From NCBI GenBank assembly GCA_018894105.1, contig CM032129.1, positions 14,205,968 through 14,269,967 on the forward strand: a stretch of DNA of 64,000 bases. The letters run 5' to 3'. A program made the position numbers and the translations under genes. The notes under the pieces were generated by a model. It worked only from the letters and a program-made list of their open reading frames with translations. It was not told the origin of the DNA and did not search any database. The stretch comes from Jacaranda mimosifolia (Eukaryota; Streptophyta; Magnoliopsida; Lamiales; Bignoniaceae). Of the stretch, positions 1 to 11,433 are shown piece by piece; the first letter of the stretch is position 1; each line of letters opens with the position of its first letter.

Positions 1-1708
1 TAAGCTCATATAAGCGATAACCAATTAGCAGATCCCTCACAAGAGTAACAATAATGAACGAAATACGATAATAAAATCAATACCTACCCTCACAGGGGTT
101 TATTAATAAAATAATAGGTACAAGAGTGCCTGATTGGTGGATCCTCACCTTAAAAGTCTCAGAAAGCAACCGCAATTAACAGTCTACTGGTTTGTAGGAC
201 CTACTCCTTCGTCACCTACCAAAGGAATAAGTTCACAATCAAATCTTCTGAATCTTAACTATAAATATAACGAATGTCATTATCAAACTTAAGGGTATTC
301 CAACATAGTCCTGATAATTCTTAGATGTTTAAACAGTCCATGACCTTATTTCCCAATTGATTTAAACTTCAGAGTATATAACCTAAACCCGACGTTGACT
401 ATGATTTATGAATCATATTTCTTAATGCACTTAAATATCCTTATCAAGTTTCTCAATTACTCTAACTGTTCAGTCACAATTCTTAAATTCCATGTTACAC
501 TCAAATGTTCAAGGTAATCACCTATCATAGTCCTTAACTCGACAAGCTGGTAAACTAGTTGTTAAAATATTATTTAAGGTCTCTACAACAATCTAATAAT
601 TCGTCCGAGTTGATTAAATTCAATACTATATTAATTACAAGATTAATCTATAACCTTAGGCTAAATCGTGGTTTAACATTCTTAGTTCATGTCACAATTA
701 ACTTCATCCAAAAATCTAATTACATTTGACAATTTAATCGAATTAAAATTCGATTATTGAAATTTACCCAAATTGGGTTGAAGTAGGACCTAATCTCACA
801 TGGGAGCTAGTTCAGACGAGTCCGAAATTAAATTTCGAGCAAACTGCCCAGAGGCCATCGCAATGCGCCGCTGCCGGAGACTAAAACTAACACCACCACC
901 AGATGTGTCTCAACAAGACCAACAAAACCCCTCAAACAATTTTTCATTTCGTGGTCATCACGATGACCAATTTGGCCAAAAACCCATTGACAAGCCCTAG
1001 CGCCACCATGACGCCACCACATTAATTCCTCATCTGTTCGTTTGAAACCACAAATTGAGGGCACCAATGTGATGCCCAGGAGCTCGCGACCAAAGCCCAC
1101 AAAAGTTCCACCCTGTTATGCCACCATACGCCGGAAACGGCCAACCCCGCTGGGAGCTTGGCATCGCATCTCTTTTTTGGCTGTTTCAGTGGCCGTTTTT
1201 TGACCAAAATTGGTATGGGTAGATTCCTTGAGCTGAGGGGAGCCTTTTTATGTGGTTGGTTTCAAGTTCCTGGTGGTTTTCCGGCGATTCACCATTGAGG
1301 CAGGTCTGGGGTAGCTTTTGGAAATTAGACAAACTTTTGTCCTCAATTATATATATATAAACATATTTCTCAGCTTCCTTATTTTGACCCAAAACCTTTT
1401 GACTAACTACAATTTTACCCCAAAACTTCTAACCGCCTTTCACTTTGCCCCCTGCATTTCAATTAAATCCTTTTACTTTTAATTCTTACGCATTGACCCT
1501 CAATACTCCCGCCATTGGGAAATCAAATCCAAATTTAATTATTTTGAAGTCCTTAAACTTTTATCCTGCTCACATTACCCCCTAAACTTTCAAATTTTTT
1601 GCAATCAAGTCCTTTTTATTTATTTCTCAAGCCTTAAAATTCGATCAATCAATATCCTAATTTTTAAATTCTTATTTTTTCAAAATACCGAATTTCAGGG
1701 GTGTTACA
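1..1708 (-). mobile_element. Truncated gypsy (Tekay-like) LTR, minus orientation
   Basis: Read on the minus strand, the sequence starts at 1708 with TGTAACACCCC, the same 5' LTR start seen at 26674, 57475 and (as TGTAACACC) 6188. It continues with phrases shared by that LTR class: a purine-rich stretch of the type 'AAAGTTTAGGGGGTAATG', and a GC-richer block at about 830-1300 resembling the 5'-UTR block of the other LTRs. It runs off the left edge, so I cannot tell a solo LTR from part of a complete element. The 1709 boundary is sharp, because pararetrovirus coding sequence begins there. Small ORFs inside it (for example 800-1000 and 828-1100) are not conserved in the related LTRs, and I treat them as chance. 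Confidence 0.65.
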
Positions 1709-2117
1709 TTACCAATGAAGAAACTAGAGAAGAATATTTAAAGCAAATAAAACATTTAATCGAAACATATGAAGACAAATCAAACATATCCATATATAAG
1801 ACAAATTAAAGATATAATGAATATGTTTAAAGCTAAACCACAAAAAATAACAATTAATGAACTTCAAGAAGAAGTTAAAATTCTCAAAAAATAATTTTCA
1901 ATACTAAAAAGAAGAGAATCATGAAATAAAGCATGATACAATATTATTAAAATTAAAAGACAAATTAGAACAAGAAAATTTCAAAGATAATAAAGAAGAA
2001 AATATAACTCCGGAAGAAGATACTTATATAAATGCTATATCAAGAATAAATTACCAAAAATGATATGTAAAAATCTCAATAAAAATCCAAAATTATAAAT
2101 TAGAAGCTATAGCCTTA
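1709..2117 (+). pseudogene. Pararetrovirus ORF1 relic upstream of protease
   Basis: Reading frames are rich in Glu, Lys, Asn and Ile and are broken by several stops and shifts (stops near 1806, 1890 and 1925). The fragments look like the charged, coiled-coil-prone linker that lies between coat and protease domains in caulimovirid polyproteins. No coat-protein zinc knuckle is visible here, so the coat domain proper is missing, either lost or beyond the LTR that interrupts the sequence at 1708. The assignment rests mainly on the position immediately before the protease. Confidence 0.5.
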
Positions 2118-2400
2118 ATGGATTTTGGAGCAGATATGAATTGTACACAAGAAGACTTAATTCCTAAAAATTTCTTCGAAAAAACTAAAGAAAAATTATC
2201 AGCTACCAATTCTTCAAAATTACAAATAAACTATAAATTATCCAACACACATATTTGTATTGACAATATATGTTTCAAAACAAGTTTTGTATTAATTAAG
2301 AATTTAAACACTCCTGTTATCCTAGGAAATCGTTTCTTACAAATGTTATATCCTATTATGTTGATAGCCAAGGTATACATAGCCAAACTTTAGGACAAAA
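2085..2400 (+). pseudogene. Pararetrovirus aspartic protease (broken)
   Basis: Retropepsin-type protease of the caulimovirid polyprotein, which would cleave the viral polyprotein during maturation. The open frame at 2118-2393 begins at the active-site region. The family signature Asp-Ser-Gly-Ala reads Asp-Phe-Gly-Ala here, a substitution of the residue next to the catalytic Asp. A second block ending in 'ILGNRFL' near 2320-2340 matches the flap/late motif (Ile-Leu-Gly) of this family. A stop at 2391 separates it from RT. The start at 2118 is only where the open frame begins; in an intact polyprotein this would be internal. Confidence 0.7.
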
Positions 2401-2559
2401 AATATTATTTAAATTTCAATTTCCTGTTAAAGAAAGAGATATTAAAACATCACAAGAAAATTCAATGTTAAAAACAAAGAAAAGCAAATTAACTTTTTAA
2501 AAGAAGAAATTACTTATAAAAAATTAGAAGAAAATATTAACAAAGAAAAATTTCAGCAA

Positions 2560-3140
2560 AAAATAAAAGGATTTTAAATTTAATATGCTCAGAAGTACCA
2601 AATGTATTTCGGGATAGAAAGAAACATACAGTAACATTACCATATGAAGAAAAATTTGATGAGTCTAAAATACCTACTAAAGCTAGTCCAATCCAAATGA
2701 ATCAATAGTTATTAGAATATTGTAAAAAAGAAATTAATGAATTGTTAAATAAAAAGCTAATTGGACCCAGCAAATCCCCTTGGTCATATTATGCATTTTA
2801 TGTACAAAAACAAGCTAAAATTGAAAGAAGAGTTCCAAGGTTAGTTATAAATTACAAACCTCTAAACAAAGCTTTAAAATGGAAAAGATATCCTATTTCA
2901 AATAAATGGGATTTGATTAAAAGACTATCTAATGCAAAAGTATTCTCTAAGATTGACATGAAATCAGGCTTTTGGCAAATTCAAATTGAAGAAAAAGATA
3001 GATATAAAACTGCTTTCACCGTACCATTTGGCCAATATGAATGGAATGTTATGCCTTTTGGTCTTAAGAATCCTTCCTCAGAATTTGAAAATGATATATT
3101 TAACCCCTATACAAACTTTACTTGTAGTCTATATGGATGA
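2560..3140 (+). pseudogene. Pararetrovirus reverse transcriptase, N-terminal part
   Basis: RT fingers and palm. The open stretch 2742-3140 contains the family blocks 'VPRLVINYKPLNK', a Lys-Ile-Asp-Met-Lys-Ser-Gly-Phe block with catalytic Asp, and 'VMPFGLKN'. Upstream, 2560-2741 reads as the expected lead-in but carries an in-frame stop at about 2707. Near 3100 the frame shifts so that the catalytic core continues in another frame, which overlaps this one from 2986. RT would copy the pregenomic RNA to DNA after nuclear transcription. The sequence is clearly caulimovirid rather than gypsy-like by the spacing and wording of these blocks. Confidence 0.85.
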
Positions 3141-3940
3141 TGTATTAGCTTTTAGTAATTCTGTTGGCCAACATTGGAAGCGCTTTTACAAATTTGTTAA
3201 AATTATTAAACAAAATGGATTAGTCGTATTTGCTAAAAAGATAAAAGTCTTCAAGACCAACGTAAGATTTTTAGGATACCAAATTGATGAAGGAACAATT
3301 ACTTCTGTACAAAGAGCATTAGCTTTTGGAGAAAAAATTTCAAATGAAATTAAAGACAAAACCCAATTACAAAGGTTTTTAGGATCTCTTAATTATGTTA
3401 GTGATTTCTTTCCAAATCTTCGACAAATTTGGAAACCCCTGTTTGAGAGACTTAAGAAAAATTATAAGCCTTGGACTGATAATCATACTAAAATAGTTAT
3501 AGAAATTAAAAACAAAGTTAAAAGACTGCCTTGTTTAAGTATATGTATACAAGGATCCCCAAAAATAGTACAAACTGATGCTTCTAAAATAGGTTACGGA
3601 GGAATTCTAAAACAAATTATAGATGGCAAAGAACACATAGTTAGATACCTCTCAGGAGTTTGAAAGAAAGCACAACAAAATTATTCTACTATTAAAAAAG
3701 AAATTCTTTCTATACTATTATGTATTACAAAGTTCCAAGATGATATTTTAAATCAAAATTTTCTTTTAAGAGTTAATTGCAAATTTGCAAAAAAAGTTTT
3801 GACAAAAGATGTCAAAAATATTGCTTCAAAGCAAATTTTTGCCACATTTTATCTATTTTTTATTTTGAAATTGAATATATCAAAGGATCACAAAATTCTA
3901 TTCCAAATTTCCTCACACGAGAATTTTTACAGGGAAATGG
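3100..3940 (+). pseudogene. Pararetrovirus RT catalytic core and RNase H
   Basis: Continuation of RT after the frameshift. The catalytic Tyr-Met-Asp-Asp box is intact at 3130-3141, followed by the thumb/connection ('FLGYQIDEG' about 3270-3297, 'FLGSLNYVSDFFPNL'). RNase H begins near 3560 with its first catalytic Asp in 'QTDASKIGYGG'. A TGA at 3661 interrupts RNase H. The same domain goes on to about 3790 ('YSTIKKEILSILLC'), and its C-terminal part continues in shifted frames to about 3935, where the second ORF begins. The polyprotein would end close to the ORF2 start, as in two-ORF caulimovirids. Confidence 0.85.
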
Positions 3941-5192
3941 CTGATAAATCCTTAACCTCCACACTCGATGAAAAACGTACCAAAGAATCTTATGTTGTAG
4001 CAAAAGTGCCATCTCCAACAAATCCCACAAACACATCAAACCCAAGAACAAGTTTAGTTAATTTGAGCCAATTTTCTACAAACTCACCATATTATAACAA
4101 ATTTTCTCCATTAACCAATCCTATTTCTCCCATACAAACAGTACCTCAAACATATAAACAAAAAGTCCAAAGTTCTAATTCCCCAAAATCCACATCCTCT
4201 TGTTCATCTATTGACAAAATTGATGATTATACTCTTACTGAATATTTTTGGTTTGATTGTTTCTTAGAACCAGAATGGATCAATAGTTAGACAAATCCGA
4301 GAAAAATAGTAGCAAAGTTCTTTAGTAGGGATTACTTTTGTATCCCTCATGATCCAAGAAAAACACAAAAAAATTATAAGTTTATTTTAGTGGACTCTGA
4401 TTCCATTGAAATAACTGAAAATTTTGACAAAGAAAATTCTGAAAAAAATTATTTTTAAGAAAATCCAATTTTCAAAAATCATTACTCCTGCACAATTGGG
4501 TAATCCTTTGAAAACAATAAAATTTTCAATACAGTATAATCCTCCAATTTATACTTATTGGGATTATATTCATGCCTGGCAAAAATTCTTATTTTTCCAA
4601 AATGATCAATTTTCTTTATCTTATTTCTTTTATTTTCGAAACTTTGCACAAATATATGTTCCCTATTATGGTGGGAACATTTGGGTTCAAATTCGGAGAT
4701 TTTTCCTTTGGAAGTTTTAAAAATTTTTGAATTTTTTAAAGCGAATACTATAATTCCAAGTCACATGACAAATACGTCTCTGCTCTATTTCTTCATGAAA
4801 CAATTTCATTGCCCATGGATTCTGGTGATAGAGCCATTTATCACAAAGTTGAATGGAATTCCTTGTTTAGCAAAACGAGCAAAAATCAAGTGGTAGAAGA
4901 CAGCAAAATCCCAGTTATTTAGACAAGGATTAAGCATCATCCTGAATTTACCAAGAAACTATCAACATCAAAAGCCCAAGAGCAGTTTCAAATAACAAAA
5001 CAACAACTTAAAGTAGCTATTGCACAAGATACTACTCCACAAGAGATGATGTCTCTAATGGCAGAACTACAAAAAAAAAATTAATCAAGAAGAAAGATCT
5101 CCGCGAAGTGAAGGGACATCAAGAGTTGTTGAAGACAAAGACATACGAACATTCAATCTTGAAGAAATAGAGGATGATTTCTTTGGATTATG
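3937..5192 (+). pseudogene. Pararetrovirus second ORF (unknown function, broken)
   Basis: An ATG at 3937 opens a frame just where the RNase H homology ends. Its first 118 codons are rich in Ser, Thr, Pro and Asn. The frame stops at 4288-4290, resumes in the same frame to about 4456, then continues in other frames: 4424-4720 holds an aromatic-rich 'YTYWDYIHAW' block, and 4681-4896 follows it. The tail (about 4900-5190) is Glu/Lys/Gln-rich and coiled-coil-like, ending in an acidic Asp-Asp-Phe-Phe. I would place the intact protein at about 420 residues. Position and the Trp-rich block fit the ORF2 of florendovirus-like endogenous viruses, whose function is not established. At least three lesions are present. 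Confidence 0.55.
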
Positions 5193-5802
5193 ACAAATCG
5201 ATGACGAAGATAATTATTCGGATTCCAAAATCACGTTTCAAAGTCCGAAGTATTAACTTTCAAAAAGCAAAAGATTCTTTATCATGAAGGACAATCAGCA
5301 AAAGCAAGTGAGAAAGAAGCTATTCAGACAAATAAAGCAAAAGTTATTCCAAGGACAATTACTGAAGACCAATAATGCAGAAGTGGCAAATTCAAAAACT
5401 AAAATTTCGAGTTCAAGTCCAAAGATTCATCTATAGATATGAAAGACCGAAGCAGGCAAAGGCATAAGTTAGTTTTCAAGATTTCATTAGTTTTTTAAAG
5501 TTCCCATCAATTCTCAATAGTCCATCTTTATATTAATCCTTTTAATCTCCCTTTTACCAATCCCTTTGAAAACCACCCTTACAAATTGTACTTGATCAAA
5601 TTTGTACCATACCAAAGTTACTTTGTATCAGACAAAGCCAATCTTGTAATCTCTTGTGCAAATTTATACTAGTAAGTTATTTACAAAATTCTTATCCAAT
5701 TATTTTATTATTGTTTATTTTACAAATATATTTGCTTTATCTATTAAATATTTCTTTAAAAATGTTGTTTAAATACATTGGTTCCTAGGTTATAGGACAA
5801 AG
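5193..5802 (+). promoter_or_regulatory. Pararetrovirus intergenic region
   Basis: Non-coding stretch between the end of the second ORF and the primer-binding site, the position where caulimovirids place the pregenomic RNA promoter, polyadenylation signal and leader. No clear TATA box stands out. AT-rich candidates lie near 5525-5540 and 5690-5760. There is no long open frame. The assignment is by position. Confidence 0.5.
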
Positions 5803-5816
5803 TGATATCAGAGCCA
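5803..5816 (+). promoter_or_regulatory. Pararetrovirus primer-binding site (Met-tRNA)
   Basis: TGATATCAGAGCCA is one base away from the consensus complement of initiator Met-tRNA (TGGTATCAGAGC), used to prime minus-strand DNA synthesis. The single G-to-A change is the kind left by cytosine deamination on the opposite strand. By convention this marks position 1 of a caulimovirid genome. It lies downstream of RT here, showing the copy is permuted or that two copies are joined. Confidence 0.75.
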
Positions 5817-5969
5817 AGTTAGGACAAAAACCAAACTTTTTAGAATTTAACTAGTTGTTGGACTCTCTTGTCACGTAAGGTTTAGGCCAAGTGTGTTGCC
5901 GTTTTGCATAAATTGATGACTGTGAGAAAAACAATAGTTAATTTCTAGAATCAAGGTTAAAGTCTTATA

Positions 5970-6187
5970 ATGGCTTCTATAGCATCTAGTTCAAAAGACT
6001 CAGAAAATAATTATTCAAATACCAATTACAAAGGACATTTTCAATGGAGTACATCAGACATAGACAGATGGAAACCACTAGAAATTTCTAACAAAGAAAT
6101 TTGGAATACAAAGTTTTTAGATTTTAAATCTGCATTTAATGTCAAATTAGTTGAAAAGACAATTCCCTTAGTTAGTAATAGCCAAAC
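5970..6187 (+). pseudogene. Pararetrovirus ORF1 N-terminus (cut by solo LTR)
   Basis: The ATG at 5970, about 150 bp after the primer site, starts an open frame of about 72 codons that is Ser/Asn-rich at first and then holds a Trp-containing block ('WSTSDIDRWKP'). This is the usual start of the caulimovirid polyprotein, just before the movement-protein domain. The frame runs straight into the TGTAACACC LTR start at 6188. The last codons reported for this open frame beyond 6187 belong to the LTR. The movement-protein homology continues at 16955. Confidence 0.75.
6183..6187 (+). repeat. Target-site duplication CAAAC (left copy)
   Basis: CAAAC lies immediately before the LTR start at 6188 and is repeated exactly at 16955-16959, immediately after the LTR end. 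A 5-bp duplication is standard for LTR-element integration. Confidence 0.9.
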
Positions 6188-6458
6188 TGTAACACCTATA
6201 AGTTTGGCATTTTAGAAAATAAGGACTTAATCGTAAAGAAATTTAAAGTTTTGGGGTTAAATTGCTATTTGAGGAAACTTGATTGATCATCATTTGGAAG
6301 TTTTGTGAGTCAAACTAGAAATATTCCAAATCATAAGGGCGAATGTTAGGCACTAACTTAGTCCAGGGGTGGAATTGAGATTTTACTACTTTCTATAGGA
6401 CTTAATTGGAAGATGGAATAAATTCTTGGGGGTTAATTTTAGATTTCTCAAAATTTCC

Positions 6459-6466
6459 TTTAAATA
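6459..6466 (+). promoter_or_regulatory. LTR TATA-like element
   Basis: TTTAAATA followed by a long C/T-rich stretch. The same arrangement occurs at 57726 in the related LTR, which suggests a conserved LTR promoter. Confidence 0.45.
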
Positions 6467-7659
6467 CAATTTTTCCCACATTTTCCCATCATTCTCACCC
6501 GTGCACCCCCCTCTCCTCCCCCGATTTATTTCTCTGGCGATGGCGAGAACTCCCAAACCAACCCAGTCAAAACATTCCTTACCTCATTAGGAACCCATTG
6601 GAGTAACATGCATCCTGAGATAACTAGCGGACCGTTGGTAATTTGAGACCTAAACCTAAGCTTCGATAGCGAGTGGTGGACTAAGGGTTGCGACGGCGGA
6701 AGCTGGTGGTTGGAAGGTGGGTTTTGCAGCTTTCAGCTCAAGGAGTATTTTGATACCTTTAGTTTGAGGTTTTGGTAGCTAACGGCAGCAAAAATTAGAA
6801 GAAACTGCGGTGGCGGATGTGGTGACGCTGAAGCTTTGAGGCGTTAATTAAGGGCTGATTTGGCGGTAGGACTTGAAATTGACCTGAGATTGGAACGGTG
6901 GTGTTGAGGAGCTTACAACGGTGGTGCTGGTGATCTTCTCCAGTGGCGGTAGATAGCGGCCGACAGTGGCGGCACTGAGGCAGATTCTTTATCTCAGCAA
7001 AGAGGTTTTAGTGGTGGTGTTGGATTGTGATAAGTGTACTCCAATAATCAGATTTTGGGTTAAAAAATTGGATCGGGATTATATATTCATATGTATATGT
7101 TGCATCATTCTAATTTCTATAATCTTGTACTGAGATATATATATATATATTGAGATGGAAAAATGTATTGGAACCAGAAATTAGGCCATGTATGTGTATT
7201 TATATATCCCAGTGAACCCAAATTTGTACTATTATGTGATGATTTTGGTTAATTAAGTTAATGGAAGGATTAAACCCTAATTTTATGGATTTGAGACCTA
7301 AGTAGCAATACTACGAGGGTAATTATGTCATTCAGGACCTTATTGTATCTCTTTACTAGAACTAATACGAACCCCATGAATATTTTCATAATAACAACAT
7401 AATTAGCATGTTTTGTAACATTAATGCTGAACGAACCTAAACTACCGTATAAATCGAGTAATCATCGATTTTAGACTATTATTCATATAATTTTAAGTAT
7501 AGGGTTGAATGAGGATTTTGACAGTAAACCTATTCTGTTGGTTAGGTGTCGATGAGCTGGGTCCCATAGGCTAATAGGCTGTGACTACATTTTTGAGGCT
7601 TGAGGTGAGGGCCTATTAAACCTATTTTTTTGGGAAGAATATTCCTTAAATGTTGAAAT

Positions 7660-7985
7660 TCATGATTGTTTGAGTTCCTTATGTTTATCAGTTATTTGCT
7701 TTGTATACCCCTATGAGGGTCTGGTTACCTTTTTGTTTTTGGGAAGTGAATAATCTTTGATTGTTTGAATTCCTTATATTATTTGTTATTTGATTCATGT
7801 TCCTTATAAGGGTCCACTGCTCTGGTACTTGACTTGTTTAAGCCTATTCATTATTTGTTGTACCCCCATGTGGGTTGAACTTGTATCTGCTTTATAGTTG
7901 AATCCTAATTCTTAGATTTCATAAATTATCGTATTCTTGTTATTATCTGTTAATCATTCGTACAACCCTGTGCGGGTTTGCTTTC
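7660..7985 (+). repeat. Degenerate tandem repeat within solo LTR
   Basis: About four diverged copies of a unit of 75-100 bp, each containing a 'TTATTTG' phrase followed by a pyrimidine run and a 'GAGGGT/AAGGGT/GTGGGT/GCGGGT' core (near 7714, 7810, 7874 and 7974). Confidence 0.55.
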
Positions 7986-8560
7986 TTAATTTTGCCCTTA
8001 AATAGTTGAACATTCATGTTCTGGCGCCATGAACTTCCATGTCTTATCTATTATCGATCAGTTTGAATTCGTTTTGCTTATCGCGTCTTTGGCCTTGTTG
8101 ATTTATATAACTTTGTGTCTTATCATGTTGATTCGTTGTGTCAGCATATTTGAATCGTTCTATGTTGTTATTTGTTGCCTCATCGACACACTTGATTTAT
8201 TTGGTACAACATTTGTGTAGCCTTGTTGGCAATCCAATTTATTAATACTTGATATTTGTACAGAGACTTGTTGGGCCGAGTGCCAATCCTAGCGGAATGC
8301 TTGGGTATATGAGACACACTATGGATACTTCTAGGTGTCAGCGATATGCTAGGCATATGCCATGTACCGAGCTGTCATGCTTGGGAATGTTTGGTTTGGT
8401 TGGAATAAGGAGAATATGATATGCATGTTATATTTGGATTATTTTGATTGCTTATTGTACTTGAGTTTGTTTGCTCCCATTTGTACTTTGATCAAGGAGT
8501 AATAAAGATGGTATAGTTTTCCTAATTTAGATCGGGCTGATGTTCAGATCGAATGAGCTG

Positions 8561-8695
8561 ATGATAATTCCTCCCGAATTGCTTCGGTTGAGACGATAAT
8601 TCTTCCTGAACTGCTTCAGTTGAGACGATAATTCCTCCCTGAATTGATTCAATTGAGATGATAATTCCTCATGAACTGATCCGATTGAGATGATT
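8561..8695 (+). repeat. 32-bp tandem repeat, four units
   Basis: The word GATAATTC (or GATTTT in the last unit) recurs at 8563, 8595, 8627, 8660 and 8692, a period of 32-33 bp. Each unit carries 'GAATTG/GAACTG' and 'GTTGAGA/ATTGAGA' phrases. The array lies inside the solo LTR. Confidence 0.8.
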
Positions 8696-9032
8696 TTGGG
8701 CTGTTCGAACTGACAATAACTACTCCTGATCTAGTAGTTACTCATAGCTTGAAATTTGATATTATCTTTGCTCTAACATATTCGTGTTTTCCTTGTGTTA
8801 TCATTCCAGTTGTTATTCTATTGAATTACTATTTCTTCAACAGATCCATATGCTTATTTTGCCCTATCCCTCACTAAGTCCTTGTCACTTACCCGATTAT
8901 GTTATTCTTGATTTTCCTAGATAGGTTTTGAAATGATGGATTTGGACTTCAGGCTTGGACTGAAAGATATGTTTTGTAATAGAATAGATGTTTATATGTG
9001 ATTGTGGGTTTATTTGGATATAATATTATAAC

Positions 9033-9601
9033 TGAAAGTTTTATGGAGTTTGATGAAGATTATATAAAATCTTCATGAAGGCTATAAGCCGGAATATCAA
9101 GATAGTCAAAAGACTATAAAAAGGTATGGTAAGGCACAGAGATTTATAGTGGTTTGGTGAACTTAGTCCACTACCTAAGTGATAACACTTAGGATTTTCA
9201 ACCTGCAAATTATTAAGAGAAAATCAGATACATGATACAAAATACCAAAAAGCTAGAATTTGCACTGTAACACACACAAAAGTTCTCACTCAACTGAATA
9301 CAAGCTACTCAAGGCTAATCAAGTATATTGTGAGACACCCCAATACTTAGAGTGATGTTCACTTAAATAGGCGCTGGAAGAGTTTCCTTTCATAGTCGAG
9401 CTTGTAATCTATCATTTCTTTTTTCTGTTTGACAGCTTTCTTTCCTTCTTTCTTTCCAATAGTCACTTGCCATATTTTCTCAACATAATTATTGACATGT
9501 ACAAGGAAACAAATCTAAACAGTAACTTGCCATATGTAAGAAATAAAGTACAAGAAGATTAATTGGTCATTAGTCAAAACACTTTTGGAAGAGATCTAAC
9601 A
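9033..9601 (-). repeat. Copia 3' LTR
   Basis: Direct repeat of 16150-16699, recognisable along its whole length (for example 'CACTACCTAAGTGATAAC' in both). It ends on the plus strand with GATCTAACA at 9601. Scattered substitutions between the two LTRs show an old insertion. Confidence 0.9.
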
Positions 9602-9616
9602 ATCTCGCCCTTTTTT
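9602..9616 (-). promoter_or_regulatory. Copia polypurine tract
   Basis: Directly inside the 3' LTR the minus strand reads AAAAAAGGGCGAGAT, an A/G-rich tract at the position that primes plus-strand DNA synthesis. A second purine tract, CAGGGGGAGTTGATAC, lies a little further inside (about 9636-9651), as is common in copia elements. Confidence 0.6.
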
Positions 9617-9649
9617 ATGATGACCAAGCAAGTATCAACTCCCCCTGTA

Positions 9650-11433
9650 AAAGGTAATTTTAGCTTGCCTTGTCAATCTCAAACATGCATGCTTAGAACA
9701 AAAAAACGTTCAATGAGCAGATCATAACATGATTCATAGTACTTAAAGAAGTAGCAAGACATACAATGAGTAGATTATCAGTTTTTAAAAGAACAAGGAG
9801 CAGTATAGAGTTTTGCATAAACAATTCAAAAAAAACTAGGGGATTCATTAAAAGTTAGAATTATCAAAAGTCAGAATTTTATCTCTCCCCCTTCATCATC
9901 AAAAAGTAGTAGCCAACTCATTCACCACTAGACCGCTTGTGGAGACTGTGACGAAGGTCTTTAATGTTATGGTGTAAGTCTCCAATACGATGACGACAGC
10001 GATGAAAATGATCCTCAAGGAAGGTAGGAAGGTCAGTGACTTGGGTTTTGAGGGATTCAACCGTGTTAGTGAGCTCAAAGATTTGAGAGTTCATTTCGGT
10101 GACTTTGGCCGAGACTAGATCGAGAGATGTAAGTAGTTGAGCAATTGAAATATCTGACGGAGGTTGGCCCTATTTTGATGTAATGGCACTAGAAGCAATG
10201 GAAGGGGAATCATGGAAAGAGTCGGGAACTATGTAAACAGGTGCCTTCCCTTTGTTGCGATGGGATTTTCACTAAGGCACATGAGGGGCAACATAAGTAG
10301 AGGTAACCTTAAACCAAACACCATCCTCTCCACACTAGATTTTCCTTTTTTTAAGACTTTGGAGATCTACAACCTTACACTCATGAGGTTTCTCAATCCA
10401 AGGAGAAGGTAGAAAGATATTTTCCATTTTGAAGATGTGAATCAAGAACATGCCATAAGGGAGATTACGAAATGGATGATGGAAGGCATGATGAATGTAG
10501 TAAAGAATTTAGTAACCAATGTTCATAGAGTTTCCCATAACAGCCATATAAAGTAAGAACATAGAAAGCCTATTCATATCCGTTGAGTGCCCACCACTAT
10601 TTGATGTGCAAGATAGAACAGTAAGATTTATCAACCGGTGCAAAAAAAAAAAGGCAATGTGAAGTTTGTTGAGAACTTCACCCTTAGACAACTTGGGGGA
10701 TTTCTTTTCCCAGAATAAAGATTTGGCAGAAAGAGATTGAAAGAATTATCAGTGCACCGTTCACCAAAAGCATAACTCCAGAATCATTTAGCCCTAAGTA
10801 TTAATTCATTTTAGCAACAGTAAGAGTTATAGGAGTACCAAGCACATTCGAATTAAGGGTAAGGGTGCGAGTGACTGGATCATCGTCAAAGGTGAGGTTA
10901 GTAGAGAAAAGACGTACCAAAATTGGATATGATAGATCATGAATGGTCATGAAGTGCTTCCAACCCATACGATCAATCCAGTCGAGCATAAGAAAAGATG
11001 GAATTTTGGTAAAATCGATTGCGCGACTCCGATTTATGTGACAATTTTAGGAGGAAGAAGAGAAGATATCAAAGGCGTTGACAACGAAAAACTTGATTTG
11101 TGGGGGAACGGAGAGGGAACCCCAATTTTTGAAACCAGTGTTAGTAAATTTATCAAAAATAAGGCTGAGGGATTTGGAAGTTGGTTTGGGTGATGGAAGT
11201 TTTTGGGAAGAGGATGGAGTAAATCGAGGAGCACCAGTTGAAGGAGACAACGGAGACCGAGTAGAGGGTTCAGAATGGAGTGATGATGAAGTATGGTGAT
11301 ACGGTGGTGGTGTTCTCTAGGAGTTGCTGTTGGAGACAATGAGGCGTCGACGATGTGATGATTCTGCTTACTTGGGAGAGAAAGGTAGCAGGGCGGCTTT
11401 GCGAAGTCGCCAGCGAAAGGATGTGGAAGCCAT
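9650..11433 (-). pseudogene. Extra 3' ORF region of the SIRE-like element
   Basis: Between RNase H and the 3' LTR lies about 2 kb that is more than an untranslated tail. On the same strand as pol, an ATG at 11433 begins a basic N-terminus that soon stops. A Pro/Ser-rich stretch follows (about 11034-11339), then an open block at 10801-10989 with 'WKHFMTIHDLSYPILVRLF', then further fragments to about 9950 in several frames. SIRE elements often carry an env-like ORF here. I see no obvious signal peptide or transmembrane segment, and the middle block resembles the plant 'putative transposon protein/plant mobile' type better. Function unknown. Confidence 0.45.

Larger units (their letters stand above)
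1709..6187 (+). mobile_element. Endogenous pararetrovirus (Caulimoviridae), left segment
   Basis: Decayed integrated copy of a plant pararetrovirus. In order it shows an aspartic protease, reverse transcriptase and RNase H, a second ORF, a non-coding intergenic region, a primer-binding site complementary to initiator Met-tRNA, and the first codons of ORF1. The viral sequence resumes after the nested insertion at 16955. Several in-frame stops and at least one frameshift make it non-functional. The two-ORF layout with the ORFs nearly abutting resembles the endogenous florendovirus/petuvirus group. That assignment is from general layout and motif style; a phylogeny of the RT would decide it. Confidence 0.85.

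Noticed and set aside
800..1207. Overlapping ORFs on both strands in a GC-richer block
   Set aside because: They fall in the leader-like part of a gypsy LTR, are not conserved in related LTRs, and have no domain.
8029..8220. Hydrophobic 63-codon ORF
   Set aside because: Located in the solo LTR; T-rich sequence gives Leu/Ile/Val codons by chance and no homologue is seen in the related LTR.
9650..11433. Retroviral-type envelope gene in the SIRE-like element
   Set aside because: SIRE elements may have one, but no signal peptide or transmembrane span is apparent in the fragments, so I only call it an extra ORF.
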